Source of the DNA: Lewinellaceae bacterium
GTDB taxonomy: Bacteria; Bacteroidota; Bacteroidia; Chitinophagales; Saprospiraceae
Direction: 5' to 3'
Length of the DNA: 64,000 nucleotides
NCBI GenBank assembly: GCA_020636325.1
Contig: JACJYC010000005.1
Span: 62,001 to 126,000 of the forward strand
Shown: positions 35,201-44,483 of the stretch, piece by piece
Layout of the letters: each line of letters opens with the position of its first letter
Position numbering within the stretch: position 1 is the stretch's first letter
The notes under the pieces: generated by a model
Databases searched by the model: none
Seen by the model: the letters and a program-made list of their open reading frames with translations, nothing else
Told to the model about the DNA's origin: nothing
Made by a program: the position numbers and the translations under genes

Positions 35201-38200
35201 CCAGCCCGGCGGGCCAGGCCTACAGCAAGAAGGACGGCGTGACGGTTTCCATCCAATTCAAGCAGAATGTACTGTGGAAACAAACGATCGCGCCGGATAA
35301 TTTCCAGCCGGTGAGCCCCACCGTCAATGCCGTGAGCAATATCCAGGTGAAGAAAGGCGAGCGGTTCTATTTCAGGCTTCAGTCCATCAACAACGGCCTT
35401 TACGACCAGGTCAAATGGGACCCGGAGATCACCTATTCCACCATCGACGCCGGTTATGTCGATGCCGACGGCCGCCGTGTTTTCCGGTACAAAGCCTCCG
35501 AGGATTACGTGCTGGCCTCCCGGCAGATCGCCAGCATGCCCTTCGACGGTGTGATCCGGGTGAAAGGCGGATTTCAAAAACCGGTGACTTCCGACAGCAT
35601 CACGCTCCAGGCCTTCAAAGGCAACCAGGTCATCTGGAGCAAGACCTACGACTGGAACGAAACCGCCGACGAGGATATTGACCTGGACGGCATGCCGGTT
35701 TCGGTGGTTGCCAACCAGGAAGTGATGTTCCGGGTTTACTGCGCCACCAATATCGACTGGGCGGCCATTTCCTGGAAACCGATGATCTACTATGAATCCA
35801 CCACCAACGGCCAACCGGTGAACGGACTGGATTTCATGCCCGCCGTAGAGTTCACCATGTTCAATAACCCGGTGACCAAAACGCCCGTCTGGCATGCGGC
35901 GGATTCCATTACTTTTGACCTGATGCCGAACATCGTCCTGTCGCCGGTACCGCCCGCGGTCAAGACCTTTGACATTACCTTGTCGGTAAAAGGCGTTAAC
36001 AAGCTGTACGGTGAAACGACCTTCACCTATTCCCAGGGCAACCTGAACGGCGTGACGCCCATCAGCCTTACGATCCCGAAAGGCGATTCGGTTTATTTTG
36101 AATATTTCATTCAGGACGACCTCATTGCCGATGATGACTTTAATGCCGACCTGACCGTCGACACCGCACGGGTGACCTGGACGCTCAACGGCACGCCAGG
36201 TTTTGCAGCGGCGGGCGTCTTTGCCCAAACCCCGGAAAAAGACGTCATCTTCGGCCCGCTGTACCGCGGTTGGGGGCAATTCGCCTACAACGGCAACCGC
36301 GACCGCGCCGACCTGCCCATCAATGAAGCCGACCTCAAGCTGGACGAATACATGGTGGATGAGGACATCGAGGATATCGAGAACCCGGACGACATCAGCG
36401 GGCAGTTTGACGTCAAGACCACCAAATTCATCATCCTGATCGCCGATCCGAAATCGGGCGCCTGGATGGGTTATGACAACCTGACGTACCTGAACGGGAT
36501 GGTCATGAGCAGTTCCCGGCTGGGCGAGGACGACATCACCGGATCGTCTTTTGTCAGCGTCGGCACCGATTGCAAATACGCGCCGGTCAAGGTATCGAAA
36601 TCATCTACGCACAGTTTCACCGGCGGGGCCTATATTTCCGGCGGGTACACCGAATCCACCACGACCAGCGTCACCGATTTTGTGGACATGAACGGCGACC
36701 GGTATCCGGACATCGTGCATCCCAACCGGATCATTTATACGAATCAAAGAGGGGGGCTGGATGAATCCGTTCCCTATTCACTGGGCAATCATACGGCTAC
36801 CAGTTACGCTATCGGAGCGGGTATCGCCGGCAACCCGGGGAATTCAAACACCAGCAATTCCGGTAACGGCGCAGGGGTCGGTTCCAACCGCAGCAGCGTC
36901 CGCTCAAAAGCCGGTTCGGGCCGCCTCGATTACAACTCCAAGGAAGCCACCGAGTCCGCATCTTCCATGGCCGGGTTCAGCGGCAACATCAATGTCGACA
37001 ACGACCGGGCCGAGCACAGCTGGATGGACATCAACGGCGACGGCCTTCCCGACAAGGTTTTCCGCAACGGCAATGTGGCCCTCAATATGGGTTACTGGTT
37101 CGCGCCGGCCGAACCCTGGGGTTTCCAGGAGATCCGCGGCGGCCAAAGCATGGACTTCGGCGCCGGGTTGGGTGTGAATTTGTTCAACGGCAGTTTTGAA
37201 GCGGGCACGAGCTCTTCGCTTACCATCAATATGTCGACCACCGGCATGCAGGATGTGAACGGCGACGGCCTTGTCGACCTGATCATGGCCCAGAATCTGG
37301 CGGAACAAACGCTGCACAATATTACCAAAAATGCGATTGAAGGGTTGATTCCCAAGGAAAACATCCGCGTCCGGCTGAATACCGGCAACGGCTTCGGGCC
37401 GCCCATCGAGTGGCCGGGCGTATCTACGCTCGATGAAGGGTCGTCTTCGGCGGAATCCGTCAACTTCGCGATAACGGGGTGCATTCCCATCCTGGTTGTC
37501 CGCATTTGTTTCAACCCGAGTACGTCGGCCGGCCGGGCGGTGAGCCGGCAGAAGAGCCAGTTCAACGACCTGGACGGCGACGGTTATCCCGATTTCCTCC
37601 AGTCGGAAAATGACGGCAATCTCAGCGCCAAATTCTCGACCATCGGCCGGACCAATATGCTGAAGCGCGTTCAGCGGCCGTTGGGCGCCTCTTTTGACAT
37701 CGATTATGCCCTGACCGGCAATACCTACGACCTGCCTTTCGGCAAATGGACCATGAGCAGCCTGGAAATTGAGGACGGGCTGGCCGGCGACGGGGCCGAC
37801 AGGATGAAATACGCCTTTTCCTATGAAGACGGGGTATACGACCGGCACGAACGGACATTCAACGGATTCCGGACGGTAAAAACCCAGGAACTCGATACCG
37901 GGAACGGCAATCAGGCCTACCGGCTGCAAACGGAAACCTACTACAACCGCAACTACTACAACAAAGGCCTGATCAAATCCGAAAGCACTTCGGATGCCGA
38001 TGAAAACAAGTACAGCGAAACGCTTTATACCTACGAATTCCGGGATATCAACACGGCTGAGATCCTGCCTTCCGGATTTGAAAAGAGCGATTCCGGCACG
38101 GTTTTCCCGGCGCTTGTTCAAACCCAGCATTTCTACTACGAAGGACAAGCCGACCCCGGCCTGACAACCCAATCCACCTATGACTATGACCCCCTCGGCA

Positions 38201-41200
38201 ACCTGATCAAATACACCGATACCGGTGACGGCACGCCGGAGGATCAACTCATCGCACATATTGACTACCACCATAAGCCGAACCTGTACCTTCATGCCGT
38301 TCCCGCTTCCATTACCGTGGAAACAGCCGAAGGAGAGGTCCGCAAACGCGAATCCTCCATTGACGACAGCGGCAACATCACCCGGATCCGCAGCCTTCTG
38401 GAAGACGGCAGCGCCGCCCAGACAGATCTGACGTACGACGATTACGGCAACCTGACGCGCGTCCTTCGGCCGGCCAATGCCAAGGGCGAGCGGCTCTCCT
38501 TTGACTATACCCTGGATGACGAGGTCCATACCTATGTAGTTAATACCCTTGACGGATATGGTTATTCCTCTTCTGCGGCCTATGATTACGAATTCGGGCA
38601 ATTGCTCCGATCAACAGACCTGAAGGAGCAGGAAATGGCATTTGCCATCGACGCACGCGGAAGGGTTACGGCCATGACCGGTCCGTATGAACTGGCTGCG
38701 GGAAAACCTTATACCATAGCGTACGAATACCATCCGGAGGCAACCGTTCCCTATGCGCTGACCCGCCATTACGACCCCGAGCATGATTCGGATATTGACA
38801 CCTGGTCGTTCATTGACGGGTTGATGCGGCCGGTGCAGGTCAAAAAGACAGGCGCACTCTTTGCAGGGGCCGGCGCCGATGATCAACCGGTGACGATCGT
38901 TTCCGGCAGGGTAGCCTTTGATGCCTTCGGGCGGATCACCAAAACCTGGTATCCCACTACCGAGCCCCCCGGACAGGAAGCGCAATTCAACCCGGGTTAT
39001 GACAATACCGCGCCGACTGTTTCGACCTTTGACGTGATGGACCGCGAGCTGACCGTCACCCTGCCGGACGGCGCCAAGGTGGACAACGCATACGGGTTCG
39101 GCGTCGACCGGACCGGCTATACCGGATTTAAAACCGCCACCACCGACCCGCTTGGTCACCTGCGGGAGACCATCACCGATGTGAAGGGCCGGACACGCGA
39201 AACCGCGGATTACAGCGACAACGGTCCCATCCTCACGGGTTACCGGTACAACGCGCTCTCCGAACTGTTGAAGGTCCTGGATACCGACGAGAACGAAACC
39301 GTTTACCGATACGACCACCTGGGCAGACAGATCAGCGCGGATCAACCGGACGGCGGGTTGACGGAATTCACCTATGATCACGCCGGCAACCTCACCGGCA
39401 AGGTAACCGCCAATATCCGGAGCGAGATCCCCGGCGGCGCCATCCTGTACGGTTACGACAAGGAGCGCCTGACCACCATCGACTACCCGAAGCAGTACCA
39501 GAACAAGGTGCAATTGCACTACGGCGAACCGGGGGCCAAACATTTCCGGGCCGGCGAGGTCTGGCTGATCGAAGATGCCGGCGGCGGCCGCGAATTCTTC
39601 TTTGACCCGCTCGGCGAAACGATCAAGACCATCCGAACCATCATGACCAGTGAGGGCAATGTCCGCACGTTTGTTTCGGAGGCCGGATACGACACCTGGG
39701 GACGCATCCAGACGATGACCTACCCGGACGGCGAAAAAGTAGATTACGCGTACAACCGGGCCGGTAAATTAAGGTCGATGAAAAGCGTCAAGGGCCAGGA
39801 CAATTATAGCATTGTGAAACAATTGGGGTATGACCGGTTTGAAGACCGCGCGTTCTCCCTGTACGGCAACGGCGTGGCAACCCGCTGCGAATACGACCCG
39901 CAGCGGCGGTGGCTGAGCAGCATGCAGGTCCAGACGCCTTCGGGCCGGAAGTTCATCGACAACCAGTACACCTACGATGCCGTCAGCAATCTCCTCCGGT
40001 TGGAAAACAAGGCGCCTTCCGCCGCAGACAAACCCGGCGGACCGGCGACACAGACCTACACCTACGACCCGCTGTATCGCCTGACCTCCGCCGAAGGTGC
40101 CTGGCAGGGCGCTACGACAACTTCGGCCTATTCCCTGAATATGGCCTACGACCAGCTCAACAATATCCTGTCCAAACAACAGACCCGGACCTACAACGGA
40201 ACGGAGGACAAAGCTGCCAGCTACAGCAATGACTACTGGTACGACGCCGACCTTCCGCATGCCGCCACCGGAATCGGCAACCGGGAACTCCGGTACGACG
40301 CAAACGGCAACATGAAGAGCTGGGCCGATGCGGACGACCACAAGGAAGGAGCCATCATCTGGGATGAAGAAAACCGGATGGCCGGCATTTCCAACGACGG
40401 TTACATCAGCCAGTACACCTACGACGCCGGCGGCGAGCGCACGGTCAAAAGCCATCGGTCGGGTCGCGGCGTTTTTGTGAACGGGGCGCCGGTCGGGGCA
40501 TCGGCCGTCAACCACAACAGCAATTACACCGCTTATGTCAGCCCCTATCTGGTGGTGAATGAAACCAACTTCACCAAGCATTATTATATCGGCGACGAGC
40601 GGGTGCTGAGCCGGATCGGCACCGGCGAATTCAACAACGATTACTGGTATTTCCGCGGGATCACGGCCGGCAACAAGAACTATGTGCTCCGCATGCAGCT
40701 CCTGCAAAAGGCCTATTGGGAATATATCCAGCAATTGGGTATTCCGCCCGGGCCGCCGACGCTGCCCCATAACGTGTATCCGATCCCGGTACCCGATTCG
40801 CTGGCCAACTACGACAACACCATTCCGAGCGGATGGCCGCAACCTGTACCCATTGATCCGAACGGCCCTCCGGGTCCGCCTACGTTGCAGCAATACACCA
40901 CCCTCGACAACGACAGTGTCACAGCCGGTTACGGCTTCACCGGCACAGGCGCGCCGAAGGAGATCAACCAGTTCTATTACCACAGCGATCAGGTTGGCAG
41001 CGCCGCCTATGTCACCGATCTCAACGGCGAAGTGCGGCAACATCAGGAATACACGCCTTTCGGTGAGACCTTCGCCGATGAGCACGCCTATACCGAGACG
41101 CAACCCTACCTGTTCAACGCCAAGGAACTGGATGCGGAAACCGGCCTGTATTACTACGGCGCCCGCTATTACGACCCGAAGTCATCCATTTGGCTGGGCG

Positions 41201-41907
41201 TTGATCCGATGGCGGAAGATATGCCTTCGTGGTCGCCGTATGCCTTTTCTTTCTACAACCCGGTCACGTTCATGGACCCGGACGGCAATATGCCCGGCGA
41301 TCAATTCGCCAGTGCGGATGCGGCAGCCACCGATTTCGGGACCAATTATAACGGGAAATATATCCTCCGCAAGAAACCGTATACGGGCAAGGTTTACCGG
41401 TTGGGCAACGGTCAGTACACTTACAAGATCACGCCCAAAGGCGGGCGACTTTCCAACCGGAATGCTGTTGCCGACCTGAAAACCGGCCGTTCCAGCAGCG
41501 GGCCGACCAGGCGACCGAGGTACAATACCTCCGCAAACGGCACACTGGTAAGGACAACCCCCGGCTGGTTGTGGAACTGGAAGCGCACCCTCAGCCGCAA
41601 CATGCCGAGCGACCCCAAGCGAGCAGACCGCCTGAACCGCATTTCACCTTTCGGCACGAACGAACAGGACACGGAAAAAATCAAGGGGAACTGGCGCAAT
41701 TTCAAGGTGGAGGATAACGGCAAGTCCGTCAAAAGGCAATTCATCGACAATACGATAGACAACCTGGGCGTAGACCGCAAGAAAGTCAACCGGCAATTCA
41801 GGTACAATCCGGTCAACAACCCGACGACGGAGGCCCGGCCGGAGAACCGGCGGCGATCGAATAATTTGCGGGTGCGGTTCAGGATTCGGGAGAATGGGCG
41901 GAAGTGA
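32242..41907 (+). CDS. Giant SpvB / TcB-like / RHS-repeat polymorphic toxin protein
   Basis: A 3,221-residue protein from ATG 32242 (a longer reading of the ORF to 31927 overlaps the T9SS gene and is rejected). Order: signal-like N-terminus; beta domains to about 425; SpvB-type domain (ANLHFPIKLPDGRKGMGPDL, about 430-560); FG-GAP/VCBS-type calcium repeats scattered at about 807, 889, 1479, 1593, 1668 and 1773 (FVDITGDGLPDK, WMDINGDGLPDK and similar); beta modules at about 950-1330; a TcdB-middle-like part (LKRVQRPLGASFDIDYALTG, about 1805-1880); YD/RHS repeats about 1950-2900; RHS core ending near 3015 (GLYYYGARYYDP, YAFSFYNPVTFMDPDG). The last 205 residues are basic and variable, starting with a DUF4329-like ASADAAATDFG. 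This is the arrangement of insecticidal TcB-TcC cocoons in one chain. Confidence 0.88.
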   Translation: MKTTAISILYYFLFHFSFGPGVGHFERVRHPPLPDAAATYNADIPLGFIGTDKTNPVDDPYDNIFHVTLPDQPGADSEVRLTYRLKGVQDHTALARSINDQPSAGGYLINKTDIWTTQTEILEASWLRQGDNVIRFKTPETVDIRAEIRDVRLVVAPKNKTGSKLAVDLPDNRFYGNMAYLKGRLDQGATLFIEGKQVTVEQGGFEWLGEQGPDSGDQWNLHLKAVLADGETISRMITLERQPAADYALPLSAKGRITAGRFEVDRANKLQTAGASISVSHRAMCTDALIAIAPLRAIDLPPLGADLINVTRYNQGYRFLPDGTTFNEAADLEIAYDPALIPDGYSASDIQTFYFDETARKWVALPKDSLLDKTHKLRSETTHFTDFINGIIRVPESPQTQGFTPTSMQGMETADPSAGIVPVEPPAANNMGTANLHFPIKLPDGRKGMGPDLSIDYNSEMANSWLGLGWNLEIPSIGVETRWGVPRFLAGKETETYLFNGDQLTPVAHRGILKDRAGNEKIFHPRVEGQFSKIVRHGSTPKDYWWEVTDKTGARQFYGGLPGQGPLPDAVLRDRNGNIAFWALVETRDLDDNFIRYEYHAVLDPGVPGGNVPGQQLYPARITYTGYGTENGKYSVTFIRDRQLGEPKRPDIEIDARLGFKQVTADLLRKIEVRFKENLIRTYELTYTQGAFYKTLLKSIAEIDKEGKEFYRNEMDYFDDIRQQGAYQPYGTTVNLPVRDDHVEGEILTPFPWTNGETSVLGGSKSSSFSAGLAVTVGPLGNPFAKTNTAGGNYNYGESSSQGLISFVDITGDGLPDKVYAGPNGGLVYRPNLGIPYPADQLFGAEAPLNMNQFEQSKTVSNSVGAEAHPGIAFVGYTYTDAKTNTPIYFIDLNGDGLIDIANNEKGYFSFITENGQGHPAFSTLSTDTPSPIVEGALTDVAPPPPTPEELDSLIDEFPLHDLVRMWQAPCDGIVSLNAPVQLIEDTSPAGQAYSKKDGVTVSIQFKQNVLWKQTIAPDNFQPVSPTVNAVSNIQVKKGERFYFRLQSINNGLYDQVKWDPEITYSTIDAGYVDADGRRVFRYKASEDYVLASRQIASMPFDGVIRVKGGFQKPVTSDSITLQAFKGNQVIWSKTYDWNETADEDIDLDGMPVSVVANQEVMFRVYCATNIDWAAISWKPMIYYESTTNGQPVNGLDFMPAVEFTMFNNPVTKTPVWHAADSITFDLMPNIVLSPVPPAVKTFDITLSVKGVNKLYGETTFTYSQGNLNGVTPISLTIPKGDSVYFEYFIQDDLIADDDFNADLTVDTARVTWTLNGTPGFAAAGVFAQTPEKDVIFGPLYRGWGQFAYNGNRDRADLPINEADLKLDEYMVDEDIEDIENPDDISGQFDVKTTKFIILIADPKSGAWMGYDNLTYLNGMVMSSSRLGEDDITGSSFVSVGTDCKYAPVKVSKSSTHSFTGGAYISGGYTESTTTSVTDFVDMNGDRYPDIVHPNRIIYTNQRGGLDESVPYSLGNHTATSYAIGAGIAGNPGNSNTSNSGNGAGVGSNRSSVRSKAGSGRLDYNSKEATESASSMAGFSGNINVDNDRAEHSWMDINGDGLPDKVFRNGNVALNMGYWFAPAEPWGFQEIRGGQSMDFGAGLGVNLFNGSFEAGTSSSLTINMSTTGMQDVNGDGLVDLIMAQNLAEQTLHNITKNAIEGLIPKENIRVRLNTGNGFGPPIEWPGVSTLDEGSSSAESVNFAITGCIPILVVRICFNPSTSAGRAVSRQKSQFNDLDGDGYPDFLQSENDGNLSAKFSTIGRTNMLKRVQRPLGASFDIDYALTGNTYDLPFGKWTMSSLEIEDGLAGDGADRMKYAFSYEDGVYDRHERTFNGFRTVKTQELDTGNGNQAYRLQTETYYNRNYYNKGLIKSESTSDADENKYSETLYTYEFRDINTAEILPSGFEKSDSGTVFPALVQTQHFYYEGQADPGLTTQSTYDYDPLGNLIKYTDTGDGTPEDQLIAHIDYHHKPNLYLHAVPASITVETAEGEVRKRESSIDDSGNITRIRSLLEDGSAAQTDLTYDDYGNLTRVLRPANAKGERLSFDYTLDDEVHTYVVNTLDGYGYSSSAAYDYEFGQLLRSTDLKEQEMAFAIDARGRVTAMTGPYELAAGKPYTIAYEYHPEATVPYALTRHYDPEHDSDIDTWSFIDGLMRPVQVKKTGALFAGAGADDQPVTIVSGRVAFDAFGRITKTWYPTTEPPGQEAQFNPGYDNTAPTVSTFDVMDRELTVTLPDGAKVDNAYGFGVDRTGYTGFKTATTDPLGHLRETITDVKGRTRETADYSDNGPILTGYRYNALSELLKVLDTDENETVYRYDHLGRQISADQPDGGLTEFTYDHAGNLTGKVTANIRSEIPGGAILYGYDKERLTTIDYPKQYQNKVQLHYGEPGAKHFRAGEVWLIEDAGGGREFFFDPLGETIKTIRTIMTSEGNVRTFVSEAGYDTWGRIQTMTYPDGEKVDYAYNRAGKLRSMKSVKGQDNYSIVKQLGYDRFEDRAFSLYGNGVATRCEYDPQRRWLSSMQVQTPSGRKFIDNQYTYDAVSNLLRLENKAPSAADKPGGPATQTYTYDPLYRLTSAEGAWQGATTTSAYSLNMAYDQLNNILSKQQTRTYNGTEDKAASYSNDYWYDADLPHAATGIGNRELRYDANGNMKSWADADDHKEGAIIWDEENRMAGISNDGYISQYTYDAGGERTVKSHRSGRGVFVNGAPVGASAVNHNSNYTAYVSPYLVVNETNFTKHYYIGDERVLSRIGTGEFNNDYWYFRGITAGNKNYVLRMQLLQKAYWEYIQQLGIPPGPPTLPHNVYPIPVPDSLANYDNTIPSGWPQPVPIDPNGPPGPPTLQQYTTLDNDSVTAGYGFTGTGAPKEINQFYYHSDQVGSAAYVTDLNGEVRQHQEYTPFGETFADEHAYTETQPYLFNAKELDAETGLYYYGARYYDPKSSIWLGVDPMAEDMPSWSPYAFSFYNPVTFMDPDGNMPGDQFASADAAATDFGTNYNGKYILRKKPYTGKVYRLGNGQYTYKITPKGGRLSNRNAVADLKTGRSSSGPTRRPRYNTSANGTLVRTTPGWLWNWKRTLSRNMPSDPKRADRLNRISPFGTNEQDTEKIKGNWRNFKVEDNGKSVKRQFIDNTIDNLGVDRKKVNRQFRYNPVNNPTTEARPENRRRSNNLRVRFRIRENGRK
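32301..32333. repeat. REP-like inverted repeat inside the RHS coding region
   Basis: GGGTGTCGGAC (32301-32311) and its exact complement (32323-32333) flank ACTTTGAAAGG. It encodes the GVGHFERVRHP stretch right after the hydrophobic signal core. It looks like an intergenic-type palindrome that became part of the open frame. Confidence 0.8.
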
Positions 41908-41943
41908 TGCTGCCCGCCGTCGCCTACGGCTATGGCGGACGGG

Positions 41944-41990
41944 GATGCTGGTGACTGGTGACTGGATGCTTGATGCTGGATGCTGGATAT
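41944..41990. repeat. Short GATGCTGG / GTGACTGG repeats after the RHS gene
   Basis: GATGCTG, GTGACTG twice, then GATGCT-type copies three more times. The 278-base gap between the RHS stop and the DUF2911 gene also contains a CCGCC...GGCGG hairpin (near 41916-41940). No immunity-gene-like ORF is visible. Confidence 0.7.
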
Positions 41991-42185
41991 GACTACACTG
42001 AAGTTTCGTCGGATGGGGGATATCGGCCGTTGATCTCTTTTTTATTCTATACCTTGGCCTGGCAGGCTGCCGGTTCAAAGGTTGATTAACGCCACACACT
42101 CATCTATATTTTTTTGAATTGTCCTAATAAAATTTGGTACCTTCCGGACTGTTTCGGAAGCGTATACAAACCAAATTTAAATGAT

Positions 42186-42719
42186 ATGAAAACAGAGATC
42201 ACCAAGAGAATGCTGGTTGCCTTTCTCGCCGTTTTTATGGTCAGCACCGGATTGTTGGCGCAGGACAAATCCAGCCGACCGAGTCCGCCGGCTACCGCCA
42301 AGGGCATGATCGGCGATGCGACCGTCACGGTTGATTACAGCAGCCCGGCCGTTAAAGGGAGAAAGATCTGGGGCGACCTGGTCCCTTACGGCAAAGCCTG
42401 GAGGGCAGGCGCCAATGAGGCCACCATCCTGGAAACGGACAAGGACCTTAAGATCAAAGGCAAGACCCTGCCTGCCGGCAAATACAGCCTTTTTGCCACC
42501 CCGGGCGAAAAGAAATGGGAGATCATCCTGAACTCGGAAACCGGCCAATGGGGCGTCAAGCGGGGCGGTGAAGCCAACCGGGACCCGGCCAAAGATGTGC
42601 TCAAGGTCATGGTCAAGGCCAAAAAGGCGGACATGCACGAGCGGTTGACCTACGAAGTCAACAAAAAAGGGATCGCCCTGATGTGGGATAAGGTCTCCGT
42701 ACAGATCCCGGCCAAATGA
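42186..42719 (+). CDS. DUF2911 family exported protein
   Basis: A 177-residue protein with a signal peptide (RMLVAFLAVFMVSTGLLAQ). The mature part carries the DUF2911 hallmarks: VTVDYSSPAVKGRKIWGDLVPYG split around the GRxIWG motif, WRAGANEATILETDKDLKI, GKTLPAGKYSLFATPG, and a closing KKADMHERLTYEV. Function unknown for the family, probably a periplasmic beta-sandwich. ATG 42186 preferred over an upstream ATG (42114) because it starts the signal peptide. A weak TTTG-N21-TACCTTCC promoter candidate lies at 42113-42145. Overlaps the next gene by four bases. Confidence 0.88.
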   Translation: MKTEITKRMLVAFLAVFMVSTGLLAQDKSSRPSPPATAKGMIGDATVTVDYSSPAVKGRKIWGDLVPYGKAWRAGANEATILETDKDLKIKGKTLPAGKYSLFATPGEKKWEIILNSETGQWGVKRGGEANRDPAKDVLKVMVKAKKADMHERLTYEVNKKGIALMWDKVSVQIPAK

Positions 42720-43057
42720 TGGATCGAGCATATACCATTGAACGGATCGCCCGCGTCTTGAATGACCGGCGGGCGCCGTTCATCCGAAAAAGCATGATGG
42801 GCGGCGAAACGTTCATGGTAGAGGATAAAATGTGCGTCGGCATTTTCAGAGATGCCCTCATGGCCCGGATCGACCCGGCGGAAGAAGACGCCCTGGCCGC
42901 CAGACCCGGCGCCGAACGCATGACCATGGCCGGCAAGACGATGAAAGGCTACCTCCTCATCGCCCCGGAAGGCTTTGACAGCGATGCGGACCTGGAATTC
43001 TGGGTAGGGAAATGTTTGGAATTCAATCCAAAAGCGAAGGCCAGTAAGAAAAAGTAG
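42716..43057 (+). CDS. TfoX N-terminal domain protein
   Basis: A 113-residue protein with the TfoX_N fold only: a helix IERIARVLND, then RKSMMGGETFMVEDKMCVGIF (the MFGG-type motif in MMGGETFMV), DALMARIDPAEEDAL, and GYLLIAPEGFDSD with a Lys-rich tail. These short proteins lack the C-terminal DNA-competence part of TfoX/Sxy, and their role is unknown. Two in-frame ATGs (42716 and 42719) overlap the DUF2911 stop, so it is coupled to that gene. The stop lies inside the palindrome 43057-43078. Confidence 0.85.
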   Translation: MMDRAYTIERIARVLNDRRAPFIRKSMMGGETFMVEDKMCVGIFRDALMARIDPAEEDALAARPGAERMTMAGKTMKGYLLIAPEGFDSDADLEFWVGKCLEFNPKAKASKKK

Positions 43058-43078
43058 CGACGTAAAATTTTACGTCGC
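43057..43078. repeat. Perfect 22-base palindrome GCGACGTAAAA/TTTTACGTCGC
   Basis: A perfect palindrome beginning on the last base of the TfoX-like stop codon. Its GCGACG..CGTCGC ends resemble the zwf leader hairpin (8641-8678), suggesting the same REP-like family. Confidence 0.85.
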
Positions 43079-43144
43079 ATGAGTCGTAAGTGGTCGGTGA
43101 TTCCGGATTAATGGTTGTTAATTATTCTTATTGTCGCTACCGCC

Positions 43145-43220
43145 CGCCAGAGTCTACGTCTCGCAACCGTTCGCCAGAGGCTCCGCCTCGCAGCGGCTAC
43201 CCGCAAGTCTCCGACTTGCG
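43145..43220. repeat. REP-like hairpin cluster
   Basis: Two similar units CGCCAGAG(T/G)CT(A/C)CG(T/C)CTCGCA at about 43145 and 43172, then a clean hairpin CGCAAGTCTCCGACTTGCG (43202-43220). The surrounding 298-base gap between the convergent TfoX-like and DUF692 genes has no supported ORF. Confidence 0.75.
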
Positions 43221-43355
43221 AAATAAACACCCGCCCGGCAACAAAGCCGAAATCGGAATGGACTGCCGGGAGGGAAGCACGGCCTGCTGCAATACCTGCC
43301 GCTCCATTTCAAAAGCAATACCCCGCGTAAATTTTCATATCCAATCTATATCCGT

Positions 43356-44483
43356 TCAAACAAATCCCCTCCGCCATTTTCGCGCTATCCGTACCGCTGT
43401 TTCCAGCATAGCGGGGTCCCAATCCTCTATGCGCCAGTCTGTCTTCGCCAGACTGGATTTGCAAAGCAAATTTTCAGCTGTCGTCGCATCGGCAGCATTT
43501 TCCAGGATATAAGATAATTCGCGTTGTTGCCCGTACAGGACCTCATCTTCCAATGGCGGGCCTTCCGGCATTTCAATCTTTGAAGCGAATTCATTAATCC
43601 CGGATAAGTTATCTGTTGGGTTGTGTCGCCGGATGATCGCGGCCATTTTCCGAAAATCACCTCGAAAAGCAACCTTGCTCGCTTCGGTCTTCAATCCGGC
43701 GCCGAGTTGTTCGAGCACCGCAAACTTCAGGTTGGGACACATCGGTATGGTATTTTCCAACAACCGGAACACCTCATCAGGTACGCTGTCATCGTGCGTA
43801 TCCCGCCTGATCCTGCGGCCCGGCTGCGCGGTGGCATCCTCCCAACTGCCGCCGGAAATATGGATCTCCCGGACCCGGTCAAGGGGATATAGCCGGATCA
43901 TTTCCGCAAAATCAACGCCAAAATTGTGCAACTGGCAATACAGGTTGTGCAGATCCAGGATGATGAAACCATTGACAGGCGCCACCAATTGTTCCAGGAA
44001 TTCCCCGTGGACCTTGACCGCTTCAATTGAATAGGCAAAGGCCAGGTTTTCCAATCCGACCGGCCGCCGGCAAACCTGCTGGATCCGCTTCAGCCTGTCC
44101 TGACCAATGGCAAGCGTTGCCTTCGTGAAAGGTATGCTGACCGGGGCCCCTGCGTGAAAATTCTCCCCCGTCATGAACCCGAAATGCTCTGTGATATGGT
44201 TAAACTGAAATTGATCGCTCAACCTGCCCAATTCGGCCAGCCATTTGGCCTGATCTTCCGACCACCTGCCTGAGAACAGCGAAAAATACACGCCATGACC
44301 AACCAGCCTTCCTTCCCGGCCAAAAGCATCCAGCAACGCCTCAAACCAGGGCGGCATTCCGCCGGATTTGTACAGCGTATCAAACGACCATTCCAGGGCT
44401 TCCACTTCCGATGCTTCCAGCAAAGGCAGCGCAGCTTCCAGGATATCGGCATCGAGATTGCAGGAGATGGCGGAGTGGATCAT
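43356..44483 (-). CDS. DUF692 / MNIO multinuclear iron oxidase, likely peptide-modifying
   Basis: A 375-residue protein. The DUF692 TIM-barrel ligands are visible: H63 (VGHGVYF), E99-H100 (HITEHFGF), E145 (GLENLAF), D177/H179 (LDLHNLYCQLHNFG), H208 (REIHISGGSW), D228/H230 (RRDTHDDSVP) and E258 (LEQLGAG). Known MNIO enzymes (MbnB, TglH, ChrH) use two or three irons and O2 to rearrange Cys residues in ribosomal peptides, generally with a partner protein. The first 285 residues cover the usual family length. The last 90 (YGQQRELSYILENAADATTA onward) are an extension that might replace the partner. Upstream on the same strand lies a Cys-rich 65-residue ORF, a fitting substrate. A heptamer repeat abuts the ATG. 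Confidence 0.88.
   Translation of the reverse strand: MIHSAISCNLDADILEAALPLLEASEVEALEWSFDTLYKSGGMPPWFEALLDAFGREGRLVGHGVYFSLFSGRWSEDQAKWLAELGRLSDQFQFNHITEHFGFMTGENFHAGAPVSIPFTKATLAIGQDRLKRIQQVCRRPVGLENLAFAYSIEAVKVHGEFLEQLVAPVNGFIILDLHNLYCQLHNFGVDFAEMIRLYPLDRVREIHISGGSWEDATAQPGRRIRRDTHDDSVPDEVFRLLENTIPMCPNLKFAVLEQLGAGLKTEASKVAFRGDFRKMAAIIRRHNPTDNLSGINEFASKIEMPEGPPLEDEVLYGQQRELSYILENAADATTAENLLCKSSLAKTDWRIEDWDPAMLETAVRIARKWRRGFV

Noticed and set aside
33490..36279. 929-codon minus-strand ORF opposite the RHS gene
   Set aside because: It is the antisense shadow of a GC-rich coding region. It has no recognisable domain, while the plus frame has a full SpvB/TcB/RHS architecture.
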